Assembly (NCBI RefSeq): GCF_009912395.1
Contig: NZ_WNDO01000015.1
Coordinates: 62,001 to 126,000 of the forward strand
DNA length: 64,000 nt
Source: Luteibacter sp.
GTDB lineage: Bacteria; Pseudomonadota; Gammaproteobacteria; Xanthomonadales; Rhodanobacteraceae
Direction: 5' to 3'
A program made the translations under genes and the position numbers. Position 1 is the stretch's first letter, and every line of letters begins with the position of its first letter. This document shows, one piece after another, positions 25,543 through 33,868 of this stretch. The notes beneath the pieces are model-generated. The model had not been told where the DNA came from, made no database searches, and worked only from the letters and a program-made list of their open reading frames with translations.

Positions 25543-26700
25543 ATGGCCGACGAATCGCGCGAACGTTACGATTTCCTGGACTGGTTGCGAGTGATCGCGA
25601 TCTTCGTCCTGTTTTTCTTCCACACCGGCATGATCTTCGTGGGCTGGGGCTGGCACATCGTCAACAACGAGACGATTCCCGAACTGGTCTGGCCCATGGA
25701 TATCGCACACCGGCTGCGCATGCCGCTGCTGTTCGTCATTGCCGGCGCGGGCATGTGGTTTGCCCTGCGCCGCCGTAGCGTTGGCTGTTTCCTCAAGGAG
25801 CGGACGGTCAAGCTTTTGTTGCCGCTGATCGTCGGCATGTTCCTGGTGGTACCGCCGCAGATCTACTACGAGCGTCTTTTACGCGGACAGTGGACCGGGG
25901 GGTATCTCGACTTTTACGTCACGCGGGTACTGCATTTCGTTCCCTATCCGGCGGGCGACTTCAGCTGGCACCACTTGTGGTTCATCCTCTATCTCTACGT
26001 CTACGTGCTGCTCCTGCTTCCGGCAATGCTCTGGTGGAAGCGACGCGGCCCGAACCTGGCGCCGGGGAAATGGATCTTCCTTCTGGGCTTTCCGCTGGGC
26101 ATCAACGAGATGCTCCTGAAGTCGATCTATCCGGAGGCGCATACGCTTTTCAGCGACTGGTATATCTTCAACCACTATCTGATGCTGACGATCTACGGCT
26201 ACGTCATGGCCTCGATGCCGGGTATCTGGAAGTGGCTGTGCGAGGTAAGGCGATGGTCGTTGATCGGAGGGACGGTGTTGCTCGTCCTGCTGATATACGG
26301 GCTCAATACCGGCGTCGTCCCCCACGACTCGCCCGTCGACCATATCGGGGCCAATGTGTTCACCTGGCTTTTTGCCATGGTCTTCCTCGGATACGGCTAT
26401 CGCTACCTGTCGTTCATGAATCCCTTGCTGGCCTGGGCAAGGGAGGCGAGCTATCCGTTCTATATCCTGCACCAGACGGTGATCGTCACGATTGGTTATT
26501 ACGTGATCCAGCGGCCGTGGACGCCGTGGACAAAGTATGCGGTCGTCCTGACGGGGAGCCTGCTTGCCTGCTTCGTGCTGTACGACGGATGCGTGCGCCG
26601 GTTCGCCGTGCTCCGGCTGATCTTCGGGATGAAGGTCAGGACGCCACCACGGGCGACTGTATGTGTGCCTGTGCCGTCGCGAGGCGACGATATGGCTTGA
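25543..26700 (+). CDS. Membrane acyltransferase, family 3 (OafA/OpgC-like)
   Basis: This is an integral membrane O-acyltransferase of about 385 residues and ten hydrophobic segments. The acyltransferase-3 signature is at the N-terminus: YDFLDWLRVIAIFVLFFFHT, with the catalytic-type His in FFFHTGMIF. FSWHHLWFILYLYVY and SYPFYILHQTVIV are also typical. Such proteins acetylate or succinylate cell-surface glycans or periplasmic glucans. ATG 25543 (MADESRERYDFLDWLR) is preferred to upstream ATGs at 25501 and 25519 since GGAGCAGGGGG precedes it. It lies directly after the LytS/LytTR pair and may be regulated by it. The acceptor glycan is unknown. Confidence 0.82.
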   Translation: MADESRERYDFLDWLRVIAIFVLFFFHTGMIFVGWGWHIVNNETIPELVWPMDIAHRLRMPLLFVIAGAGMWFALRRRSVGCFLKERTVKLLLPLIVGMFLVVPPQIYYERLLRGQWTGGYLDFYVTRVLHFVPYPAGDFSWHHLWFILYLYVYVLLLLPAMLWWKRRGPNLAPGKWIFLLGFPLGINEMLLKSIYPEAHTLFSDWYIFNHYLMLTIYGYVMASMPGIWKWLCEVRRWSLIGGTVLLVLLIYGLNTGVVPHDSPVDHIGANVFTWLFAMVFLGYGYRYLSFMNPLLAWAREASYPFYILHQTVIVTIGYYVIQRPWTPWTKYAVVLTGSLLACFVLYDGCVRRFAVLRLIFGMKVRTPPRATVCVPVPSRGDDMA

Positions 26701-26707
26701 GCGGCAC

Positions 26708-27610
26708 TTACGGTGCCGCCGCGGTGAGCATGGATTTCAGGTGGGTGGTGTCCCGCTTGGGAGGGGCACCGAACATCCGCGCATATTCGCGACTGAATTG
26801 CGAGGGACTCTGGTAGCCCACCTCCATCGCCACCGCTTCCACGTTGACCGCACGTGAGGCGAGCAGGCGTCGCGCTTCGAGCAGGCGCAGTTGCTTCTGG
26901 TACTGCAACGGCGTGAGCGCGGTCAGCGCCTTGAACTGGCGATGGAACGCCGTGACGCTGAGCTGCGCGAGCCTGGCAAGTTCCTCGATGCGCACGGCGC
27001 TCGCGAAATGGGAACGCAGGTGCCGCACCGCATGCATCACCCGCTGCGAGGGACTGTCCGTCAACGCCAGGCGTGCGATATCGCCGCCATGGGGGCCACT
27101 GAGGAGCCAGAACGCCATTTCGCGCATGATCATGGGATGCAGCGTGGGAATGGCGTTCGGGGTGTCCAGCAACCGGACGAGGCGCAGGGCGCATTCGGCA
27201 AGGGGGCCGTCGAAGTCGGTCACGAAGATGCTACGGCCCAGATACCCTGCCACCTGCGGTGGCGCGTCCATGCCTTCGATGACCGAGCGCATGATCGCGA
27301 GGTCGAGGGGGAAGACAAGCACCAGGCACGGCTTGTCGGGCGTGGCTTCAACCACGCGGCCCAGCGAGGGGGTCTCCACGCCGACGACAAGGGCTTGCCC
27401 CGCGCCGTATTCCACGCGATGGTCGCCGACCGTCGCCCACTTCGTACCCTGGACGACCACGCACATAGCCGGCTGCGCGAGGCGGCGGGTCGGCGGCTTG
27501 GGATGATCCGAGCGCAGGACCCAGAGGCCTTCGATGGGCGTGGCATAAGGCGGTGGGCCGGGCTGACGCTCGGTGTACCGCAGGATCGCGTCGACCAGTT
27601 CCTTCGACAT
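26708..27610 (-). CDS. AraC-family regulator
   Basis: This 300-residue regulator has an AraC_N sensing domain (about 20-175; MCVVVQGTKWATVGDHRVEY) and a C-terminal double helix-turn-helix (about 205-290; SVTAFHRQFKALTALTPLQY, then SPSQFSREYARMFGAPPKRD). Related regulators commonly sit beside oxidoreductases and control them. It is divergent from the SDR gene at 27753, with 142 bases between them, and probably regulates it. ATG 27610 (MSKELVDAILRY) fits the family start better than the upstream ATG at 27673. The inducer is unknown. Confidence 0.87.
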   Translation of the reverse strand: MSKELVDAILRYTERQPGPPPYATPIEGLWVLRSDHPKPPTRRLAQPAMCVVVQGTKWATVGDHRVEYGAGQALVVGVETPSLGRVVEATPDKPCLVLVFPLDLAIMRSVIEGMDAPPQVAGYLGRSIFVTDFDGPLAECALRLVRLLDTPNAIPTLHPMIMREMAFWLLSGPHGGDIARLALTDSPSQRVMHAVRHLRSHFASAVRIEELARLAQLSVTAFHRQFKALTALTPLQYQKQLRLLEARRLLASRAVNVEAVAMEVGYQSPSQFSREYARMFGAPPKRDTTHLKSMLTAAAP

Positions 27611-27752
27611 GGGCTGTGCCTCGTTTCGTCGCCTGTGCCGACCCAAGGTAGGGTCGGAGGCAGGAATAGGCAAGAACAGGGAAGGTTCTGGTATTCAAGC
27701 CGGGAGGCGCAAGGCGCAGCATGTCGGCAGGCCATCGACCGAGGAGTCCGAC

Positions 27753-28532
27753 ATGACGAACGTGAACGCCGCATCATTCAAGGGAAAAATCGCTCTCATC
27801 ACGGGCGGCAGCCGGGGTATTGGCCGCCAGACCGCGCTGACCCTCGCAAGGCGGGGCGTCCGGTCCATCATCACCTATCATTCGAATCGGGCAGAAGCCG
27901 AGGCCGTACTGGCGCTGTCCGCCGAGGAAGGCATCCAGAGCGAGGCTCTGGCGCTGGATGTCGGCGCGGCCAGCTCGTTCGACGCGTTCACCGACGAGGT
28001 GCGGTCGGCTTTGTCCCGGATGGGTGCCGAACGCTTCGACTACCTCGTGAACAATGCCGGGACCTCATCCACCGCCAGCTTCGTGGAAGGCACGGAGGCC
28101 GAACTGGACGCCCAGTTCAACGTGCACTTCAAGGGCGTCTTCCTGCTATCCCAGAAGCTGTTGCCACTGATCAACGACGGCGGCCGCATCGTGAACATCT
28201 CCTCTGGCCTGGCGCGCTTCGCCATGAACAACCGGGCGATTTACGGATCGATGAAGGCGGCAGTAGAGGTGCTTACCCGCTACATGGCGCTCGAACTGGG
28301 CCCGCGCCGGATCGCCGTCAACGTGGTGGCGCCGGGCCCCATCGCCACCGACTTCAGCGGCGCGATCGTTCGTGACAATCCCCAGGTGAACAAGATGATC
28401 GCCGACAACACGGCGCTGGGGCGGGTCGGCTTGCCCGAGGATGTGGGCGCGGTGATCGCCTCGCTGCTGTCGGATGACATGGGTTGGGTCAATGCGCAGC
28501 GGATCGAAGTCGCCGGCGGCATCCACATCTAG
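27753..28532 (+). CDS. Short-chain dehydrogenase/reductase
   Basis: This 259-residue classical SDR has the cofactor motif ITGGSRGIGRQTAL (TGxxxGIG), NNAGTSS in the Rossmann core, and a catalytic Ser-Tyr-Lys set in NISSGLARFAMNNRAIYGSM plus K (Y-x-x-x-K). The tail AGGIHI is typical of FabG-like members. GAGGAG lies seven bases before the ATG. It is divergent from the AraC regulator and ends seven bases before a REP-type palindrome. The substrate cannot be assigned. Confidence 0.9.
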   Translation: MTNVNAASFKGKIALITGGSRGIGRQTALTLARRGVRSIITYHSNRAEAEAVLALSAEEGIQSEALALDVGAASSFDAFTDEVRSALSRMGAERFDYLVNNAGTSSTASFVEGTEAELDAQFNVHFKGVFLLSQKLLPLINDGGRIVNISSGLARFAMNNRAIYGSMKAAVEVLTRYMALELGPRRIAVNVVAPGPIATDFSGAIVRDNPQVNKMIADNTALGRVGLPEDVGAVIASLLSDDMGWVNAQRIEVAGGIHI

Positions 28533-28538
28533 GCACGT

Positions 28539-28584
28539 CGTAGGAGCGCGCTTGCGCGCGATCGCGCGCAAGCGCGCTCCTACG
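28539..28584. repeat. REP-type palindrome, copy 1
   Basis: A perfect 46-bp palindrome centred at GA|TC, with arms starting CGTAGGAGCGCGCTTGCGCG. It lies between the convergent SDR and aldehyde dehydrogenase genes. The 44-bp core starting GTAGGAGCGCG recurs exactly at 50541-50588 and 53715-53760. It resembles the TAGGAGCG-type repetitive extragenic palindromes of Xanthomonadales and Pseudomonas and could act as a two-way terminator. Confidence 0.85.
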
Positions 28585-28609
28585 GTGGAGGCCGCCAGGC
28601 GTGACAGGC

Positions 28610-29989
28610 TTATTTGTCGAGGCCCGCCATGAGCGTGTACTTGACGCTGACGTATTCCTGGATCCCGTAGTAACTTCCTTCGCGACCGTAGCCGGATTGC
28701 TTGACGCCGCCGAACGGCACCGACTCCGTGCCTACCGAACCGCTGTTGATCACGACCATGCCCGACTTGATGTTGCGCGACATGCGGAAGGCCTTGCCGA
28801 GATTCGGGGTGAAGGCGTAGGCCACCAAGCCATACTCCGTATCGTTGGCGCGTCGAGTCACTTCCTCCTCGCTGGTGAATCGATACAGGGGGAACACCGG
28901 CCCGAAGATTTCCGTGGTGCGGACCTGGGCATCGTCCGGTACATCCACCAGGATGGTCGGCTTGTAGAACAGCGAGTTTTTCCGCGCGAGCTCTCCACCG
29001 TAGAGGATCGTCGCACCGTGCGCGACCGCGTCGGCCACGAGCGCGTCGACCTTGTTGACGGCGGACTGGTTGATCAGGGGGCCGACGACGAATTCGTCCT
29101 GGAGGCCCTGGTCGACGCGGATGCGCTCCACTGCCGCTTTCAGCTTACGAGCGAACACATCGTAGATACCGTCCTGCACATAGATTCGATTCGGCGAAAT
29201 GCAGACCTGGCCGGAGTTGCGCAGCTTGGCGGCGACCAGCCCTGCAACCGCTTCGTCGACATCGGCATCGTCGAAGACGATGAACGGCGCGTTGCCACCC
29301 AGTTCCATGGTCATCTTCTTCAGCGTGCCGGCGCTGTTGCGGGCAAGAATCTTGCCCACGTTGGTCGAGCCGGTGAAGGAGATCTTCTGGATCCGATCGT
29401 CGTTGGTGAACGCCTCGCCGATGGTCTTGGGGTCGCCGGTCACCATCTCGAAAACACCCTCCGGGATGCCCGCCTTGCGGGCATATTCAAGGAGCTTGTA
29501 TGCGGTAAGAGGCGTTTCTTCCGACGGCTTGATGATCATCGTGCAGCCAGCGGCAAGTGCCGTGGCGATCTTTCGCGCGATCATCATGAAGGGGAAGTTC
29601 CAGGGCGTGATGGCGGCTGTAGGACCCACCGGCTCCTTCGTGACGATGACGGACGCGTTCGGCGCATGCGTCGGGATGGTGTCGCCATAGACGCGCTTGG
29701 CCTCCTCGGCGTACCACTCAATGAAGCCCAAGCCATAGGCGACCTCGCCCAGCGCCTCGCTCATGCACTTGCCGTTTTCCTTGACCATCAGTTCGGCGAA
29801 GTCGCGACGATCCTCGCTCACCAGTTCGAACCAGCGACGCAGCGTGGCTCCGCGTTCCTTTGCCAGCAGGCCCGCCCAGGCGGGGAGCGCGGCACAGGTA
29901 CGGTCGACGGCGGCCAGCACCTCGGCCGTGGTCATGTCGGGGGCTTCGCCGACGACGCTGCCGTCGGCCGGGTTGTAGACCTTGATCAT
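28610..29989 (-). CDS. NAD(P)-dependent succinate-semialdehyde-type aldehyde dehydrogenase
   Basis: This 459-residue aldehyde dehydrogenase has the catalytic cysteine Cys263 in NSGQVCISPNRIYV, the general base Glu229 in MTMELGGNAPFIV, and PWNFPFMMIARKIATALAAG for cofactor binding. It is closest in feel to succinate-semialdehyde/GabD-like enzymes, which turn succinate semialdehyde into succinate in GABA or hydroxybutyrate breakdown. Other aliphatic aldehydes remain possible. ATG 29989 is used, with GAGGA nine bases upstream. It is divergent from a GcvA-like LysR gene that probably controls it. Confidence 0.85.
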   Translation of the reverse strand: MIKVYNPADGSVVGEAPDMTTAEVLAAVDRTCAALPAWAGLLAKERGATLRRWFELVSEDRRDFAELMVKENGKCMSEALGEVAYGLGFIEWYAEEAKRVYGDTIPTHAPNASVIVTKEPVGPTAAITPWNFPFMMIARKIATALAAGCTMIIKPSEETPLTAYKLLEYARKAGIPEGVFEMVTGDPKTIGEAFTNDDRIQKISFTGSTNVGKILARNSAGTLKKMTMELGGNAPFIVFDDADVDEAVAGLVAAKLRNSGQVCISPNRIYVQDGIYDVFARKLKAAVERIRVDQGLQDEFVVGPLINQSAVNKVDALVADAVAHGATILYGGELARKNSLFYKPTILVDVPDDAQVRTTEIFGPVFPLYRFTSEEEVTRRANDTEYGLVAYAFTPNLGKAFRMSRNIKSGMVVINSGSVGTESVPFGGVKQSGYGREGSYYGIQEYVSVKYTLMAGLDK

Positions 29990-30081
29990 CTTGGTTGTCC
30001 TCGGGAGTCTGACGGGCCGCAAATCTGCGGCGTGGCGACAGTGTCCGCACTGGACGACACCGGGACTATCGATTAATTTTC

Positions 30082-30094
30082 CTCAATCATTGAG
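30082..30094. promoter_or_regulatory. Candidate LysR operator CTCAAT-C-ATTGAG
   Basis: A perfect 13-bp dyad lies in the 120-base region between the aldehyde dehydrogenase and lysR starts, 16 bases before the lysR GTG. It is surrounded by AT-rich sequence (ATTAATTTT) suited to a promoter. It fits the T-N11-A layout of LysR sites only loosely. Confidence 0.45.
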
Positions 30095-30109
30095 TTTTAG
30101 GAAACTGTC

Positions 30110-30976
30110 GTGCGCTCGCTGCCGCCGTTAAATGCCCTGATCGCCTTCGAGGCTGTCGCCAGGACCGGCTCGGTAGCTTCGGCCGCCGAGGAGCTCTTTG
30201 TGACGTCAGGCGCCATCAGCCGTCAGTTGAAGGTGCTGGACGAGTTCTTCGAGACGAATCTTTTCGAGAAGCAGGGGCGAGGTCTCGCGCTGACGCCTTT
30301 GGGTGCGGCCTATTTCCAACGCATCAACGAGCATGTGGATGGCATCCGCCAGGCGACTCGCGGCATGCAGGACAGTGGTCTGCGTTCCGTCATCCGGCTT
30401 CATTCGCACACGACGTTCGCAACGCGCTGGCTCATCCCTCGACTCAGCCGTTTCCAGGTGACGCATCCGCAGATCAGCGTCCGCCTGACCACGTCGTCCG
30501 AGTGGGGGGAAGAGATCGACTGCGACGCGGTCATCCGGCTGGGACACGGTCAGTGGCCCGGCTATGAGGCGACGCCCCTGGTCACCAATGTGCTGGTCGC
30601 GGTGTGCTCGTCGCAACTTGTCCAGAAAAGCCGCCCGATCGACGAGGTCTGGCTCAGCGAGCAGACCCTCCTGGAGGTGACGTCGCGTCCAGATGACTGG
30701 AACACGTGGTGTCATGCGGCGGGTTTCGATCCGCAGGTGATGGCGAGAAAGCGTACGTTCGAGAGTTCCACGCTTGCCTACGAGGCGGCGCAACACGGCC
30801 TCGGCGTGGTCGTGGCCCAGGAGATCCTCGTCGCGAATGATCTGGCCACGGACCGGCTCATCGTCCCCTTCGACGTTCGCGTCGACCAGGGCGCCGAAAC
30901 GTACTACCTCGCGATACGGACGACCCGGCGTCATCGTGCCGCGCTGACGGAATTGCGCGATGCGTTGAGTGCCTAG
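30110..30976 (+). CDS. LysR-family regulator, GcvA-like
   Basis: This 288-residue LysR protein has an N-terminal helix-turn-helix (LPPLNALIAFEAVARTGSVA, then SAAEELFVTSGAISRQLKVLD) and an effector domain. The PPLNAL...FEAVAR...GAISRQ form is typical of the GcvA subgroup. It starts at a GTG with no clear ribosome site. It is divergent from the aldehyde dehydrogenase, which it probably regulates. Despite the GcvA resemblance, there is no sign that it controls gcvP, which carries its own riboswitch. Confidence 0.85.
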   Translation: MRSLPPLNALIAFEAVARTGSVASAAEELFVTSGAISRQLKVLDEFFETNLFEKQGRGLALTPLGAAYFQRINEHVDGIRQATRGMQDSGLRSVIRLHSHTTFATRWLIPRLSRFQVTHPQISVRLTTSSEWGEEIDCDAVIRLGHGQWPGYEATPLVTNVLVAVCSSQLVQKSRPIDEVWLSEQTLLEVTSRPDDWNTWCHAAGFDPQVMARKRTFESSTLAYEAAQHGLGVVVAQEILVANDLATDRLIVPFDVRVDQGAETYYLAIRTTRRHRAALTELRDALSA

Positions 30977-30996
30977 CTGAATCGGCTGGCTGGGGC

Positions 30997-31027
30997 TTGA
31001 CTCTTGAGTTACATCAAGGGTCTAGAC
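30997..31027 (+). promoter_or_regulatory. MerR-type metal promoter with 19-bp spacer
   Basis: TTGACT (30997-31002) and TAGACT (31022-31027) are separated by 19 bases, the overlong spacing that MerR-family activators correct by twisting DNA. A dyad ACTCTTGA-N6-TCAAGGGT (31000-31021; 7 of 8 arm bases pair) fills the spacer. The transcript would begin about one base before the merR ATG at 31035, so the message is probably leaderless. Confidence 0.8.
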
Positions 31028-31034
31028 TTGCCTC

Positions 31035-31451
31035 ATGACCACTCAAAACTCCCTCACCATCGGCCGCATCGCGCAGAGCGCGGGGGTGGCTATCGATACG
31101 ATCCGGTTCTATGAGCGGGAAGGGCTGCTGCCCGAGCCGCGGCGCCGGCCCTCGGGGTACCGCGAATACGACGAGGCGGCCGTGTCGCGGCTGCGCTTCA
31201 TCCGTCGGGCGAAGGACCTCGGTTTCACGCTGGATGAGATTCGCGAGCTGCTGGCGCTCTCGGCCGACCGCCATGGCGGCGTCGAAGGCGTGCGCGAGCG
31301 GGCGGCGGCGCGGCTGAAGGCCATCGACGAGCGCATCGTCGAGTTGCAGCGTGTCCGTGACGGTCTTTCCGAGTTGGTCGAAGCCTGCCCGGGCCATGGT
31401 GCGCCGGAGGATTGCCCGATCCTCAAGGCCCTGGCGGAGCCGACGCGATGA
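31035..31451 (+). CDS. CueR-like MerR-family metal regulator
   Basis: This 138-residue regulator has a MerR winged helix at the N-terminus ([20 protein letters not shown], then [19 protein letters not shown]) and a long dimerisation helix. The C-terminal metal loop, [16 protein letters not shown], has Cys118 and Cys127 and resembles CueR. There is no cysteine in the [11 protein letters not shown] region where divalent-metal sensors have one, which favours a Cu(I)/Ag(I) sensor. The loop is one residue longer than in E. coli CueR. It overlaps the ATPase start by ATGA, so sensor and pump form one operon activated from the 19-bp-spacer promoter. Confidence 0.85.
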   Translation: MTTQNSLTIGRIAQSAGVAIDTIRFYEREGLLPEPRRRPSGYREYDEAAVSRLRFIRRAKDLGFTLDEIRELLALSADRHGGVEGVRERAAARLKAIDERIVELQRVRDGLSELVEACPGHGAPEDCPILKALAEPTR

Positions 31452-33772
31452 GCCACTCCTGCTGCTCGCACGGCGCCGCCGCCGAGGCCGCGACCGTGAT
31501 CGATCCCGTGTGCGGCATGACCGTGGACCCGGCGAAGACGCCGCATCACGCCACGCACGACAATCACGACTATCACTTCTGCGGCGCCCGTTGCCGCGAA
31601 CGTTTCATCGCCGAGCCGGCGAAGTTCCTGGGTCCCAAGGAACCCGAGGTGCCGATGCCGGCCGGCACGATCTATACCTGCCCGATGCATCCTGAGGTAC
31701 GCCAGGAAGGACCGGGTTCGTGCCCCAAGTGCGGCATGGCGCTGGAGCCGGCGATGCCGTCGCTGGCCGACGACGATGGCGAGGTCCGCGCATTGGGTGC
31801 GCGGCTCTGGACGCTTGTGGCGCTGACCCTGCCGGTGTTCTTCGTCGCGATGGGGCCGCACCTGTTCGGCTGGATGTGGCCCGAACCCTGGGCGTCCATC
31901 GCCCGCTGGGGTGAGGCCGCGCTCGCCACCGTCGTCGTCGTGTGGGGCGGTGCGCCGTTCTTTGCGCGCGGCTGGCGTTCGCTGCAGCCCTGGTTGCCGA
32001 ACATGTACACCTTGATCGCGCTGGGTACGGGCGTGGCGTGGTTGTACAGCGCCGTGGCCGTGCTGATGCCATCGTGGTTCCCCGAATCCATGCGCGACAT
32101 GCACGGCCAGGTCGCGGTCTACTTTGAATCCGCCGCCGTGATCGTCACCCTGGTAACGCTGGGCGATTTCCTCGAACTGCGTGCGCGTCGACGTACGGGC
32201 GAGGCCTTGCGTGGGTTGCTCGGCCTGGTGCCCAAGACCGCGCGCCGTATCGGCAAGGACGGTCGCGAGGACGATGTGCCGCTGGAGCAGCTGCATGCGG
32301 GCGATACGGTGCGCGTGCGTCCGGGTGAAAAGGTCCCTGCTGATGGCGTCGTGCTGGAAGGCGAGAGCCATGTCGACGAGTCGATGCTGACCGGCGAACC
32401 GATGCCGGTCGCCAAGCATGCCCACGACAAGGTGACCGGCGGCACGCAGAACCAGCACGGTGCCCTGGTGGTGCGCGTGGAGCATGTCGGTGCGGAGACG
32501 GTACTTTCGCGCATCGTGATGATGGTGGCGGAAGCCCAGCGTTCGCGTGCACCGTTGCAGCGCGTGGCGGACAAGGTCGCGGCGTGGTTTGTGCCGGCCG
32601 TGGTGGTCTGCGCGTTGCTCGCGTTCGCCGCATGGTGGTTCGTGGGTCCTGAGCCGACGCTGGCGCATGCGCTGGTCGCCGCCGTTTCGGTGCTGATCAT
32701 CGCCTGTCCCTGCGCGCTGGGCCTGGCGACGCCGATGTCGATCATGGTCGCCAGCGGGCGCGGTGCCCAGGCAGGCGTGCTGTTCCGCGACGCGGCGGCG
32801 ATCGAGACGCTGCGCGACATCGATACGCTGGTGTTCGACAAGACGGGCACGCTCACGCAGGGCAAGCCGTCGCTCGTCGAGTTGCGTGGTTTTGGCTACG
32901 AGGACAGCGAGGTGCTGGCCTTCGCGGCGGCCGTGGAGCGTCCGAGCGAGCATCCGCTGGCGGCGGCCATTGTCACGGCGGCGGAAGCGCGGGGCGTGTC
33001 AATTCCGGCGATCAGCGGCTTCCAGGTATCGGTGGGGCGCGGCGTGAGTGGCCGGGTCGATGGGCATGACGTGGCCCTGGGCAACGCGCGCCTGATGGAC
33101 GATGAGCGTGTGGATATCGGTGCCGGTCGGGCGCTGGTCGAGAAGTGGCGGGCGAAGGGCGCGACGGCGATGTTCCTTGCCGTGGACGGACGTCTGGCCG
33201 GCGTGCTTTCGCTGGCGGACGCGATCAAGGCGTCCACCGCGCCTGCGCTGGAAGCCTTGCATGCGCAAGGCGTTCGCCTGGTGATGCTCACCGGAGACAG
33301 CGAAGCGACGGCGAAGGCGGTGGCGGCATCGCTGCCGATCGACGAAGTGCACGCCGGGGCATCACCCGAGGACAAGGCGCAGGTGGTCACGGAGCTGAAG
33401 GCGGCGGGTCGCAAGGTCGCCATGGCGGGCGATGGCGTGAACGACGCACCGGCGCTGGCGGCGGCGGATATCGGTATCGGCATGGGCAACGGCAGCGATA
33501 TCGCCATCGAGAGCGCGTCGGTGACCCTGCTCAAGGGCGATCTCGCCGGCATTGTCCGGGCACGTGCGCTGTCGGTCGCCACCGTGAAGAACATCCGGCA
33601 GAACCTGTTCTTTGCCTTCGTCTACAACGCGGTGGGCGTGCCGCTGGCGGCGGGCGTGCTGTATCCGCTGCTGGGCATCACGCTGTCGCCGATGATCGCG
33701 GCGCTGGCGATGAGCCTGAGTTCGGTGTCGGTGGTGGGTAATGCGTTGAGGCTTCGCTCCGAAACCATCTGA
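31448..33772 (+). CDS. Copper-exporting P-type ATPase
   Basis: This 774-residue P1B-type ATPase pumps Cu(I), and possibly Ag(I), out of the cytoplasm. Its N-terminus is not a classic HMA domain. It has a Cys/His-rich tail (MSHSCCSHG), a YHS domain ([12 protein letters not shown]...[12 protein letters not shown]) and a heavy-metal-binding domain (YTCPMHPEV...CPKCGMAL). The pump core has [16 protein letters not shown], the actuator TGEPMP, the channel motif [15 protein letters not shown], the phosphorylated Asp in DKTGTLTQG, and [19 protein letters not shown] and MSLSSVSVV in the last helices are copper-type. ATG 31448 overlaps the regulator stop. Confidence 0.92.
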   Translation: MSHSCCSHGAAAEAATVIDPVCGMTVDPAKTPHHATHDNHDYHFCGARCRERFIAEPAKFLGPKEPEVPMPAGTIYTCPMHPEVRQEGPGSCPKCGMALEPAMPSLADDDGEVRALGARLWTLVALTLPVFFVAMGPHLFGWMWPEPWASIARWGEAALATVVVVWGGAPFFARGWRSLQPWLPNMYTLIALGTGVAWLYSAVAVLMPSWFPESMRDMHGQVAVYFESAAVIVTLVTLGDFLELRARRRTGEALRGLLGLVPKTARRIGKDGREDDVPLEQLHAGDTVRVRPGEKVPADGVVLEGESHVDESMLTGEPMPVAKHAHDKVTGGTQNQHGALVVRVEHVGAETVLSRIVMMVAEAQRSRAPLQRVADKVAAWFVPAVVVCALLAFAAWWFVGPEPTLAHALVAAVSVLIIACPCALGLATPMSIMVASGRGAQAGVLFRDAAAIETLRDIDTLVFDKTGTLTQGKPSLVELRGFGYEDSEVLAFAAAVERPSEHPLAAAIVTAAEARGVSIPAISGFQVSVGRGVSGRVDGHDVALGNARLMDDERVDIGAGRALVEKWRAKGATAMFLAVDGRLAGVLSLADAIKASTAPALEALHAQGVRLVMLTGDSEATAKAVAASLPIDEVHAGASPEDKAQVVTELKAAGRKVAMAGDGVNDAPALAAADIGIGMGNGSDIAIESASVTLLKGDLAGIVRARALSVATVKNIRQNLFFAFVYNAVGVPLAAGVLYPLLGITLSPMIAALAMSLSSVSVVGNALRLRSETI

Positions 33773-33783
33773 CGCCATTTCCA

Positions 33784-33857
33784 TCGCGGACACGGTCCGC
33801 TCCCACACCTTCGGTAGCGACATGCTACCAACCGGTGGGAGCGGACCGTGTCCGCGA
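33784..33857. repeat. Long nested inverted repeat between copper ATPase and GH92
   Basis: Perfect 23-bp arms (33784-33806 and 33835-33857; reading TCGCGGACACGGTCCGCTCC onward) enclose a second small hairpin GGTAGC-GACAT-GCTACC. The outer arms end in GTGGGAGCG, like a REP-family element different from the three GTAGGAGCG copies. It sits between two convergent genes and could terminate both. Confidence 0.8.
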
Positions 33858-33868
33858 CGGCGTATGCG

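Noticed and set aside
28539-28584. REP-type palindromes as CRISPR repeats or attachment sites
   Set aside because: The copies are kilobases apart, fully palindromic, without spacers, integrase or cas genes.
31020-31027. GTCTAGAC in the copper promoter, identical to the core of the predicted PhnF sites
   Set aside because: It overlaps the -10 box TAGACT of a well-formed MerR promoter and lacks the flanking AG shared by the two phosphonate sites. It shows that the 8-mer alone is not proof of a PhnF site.
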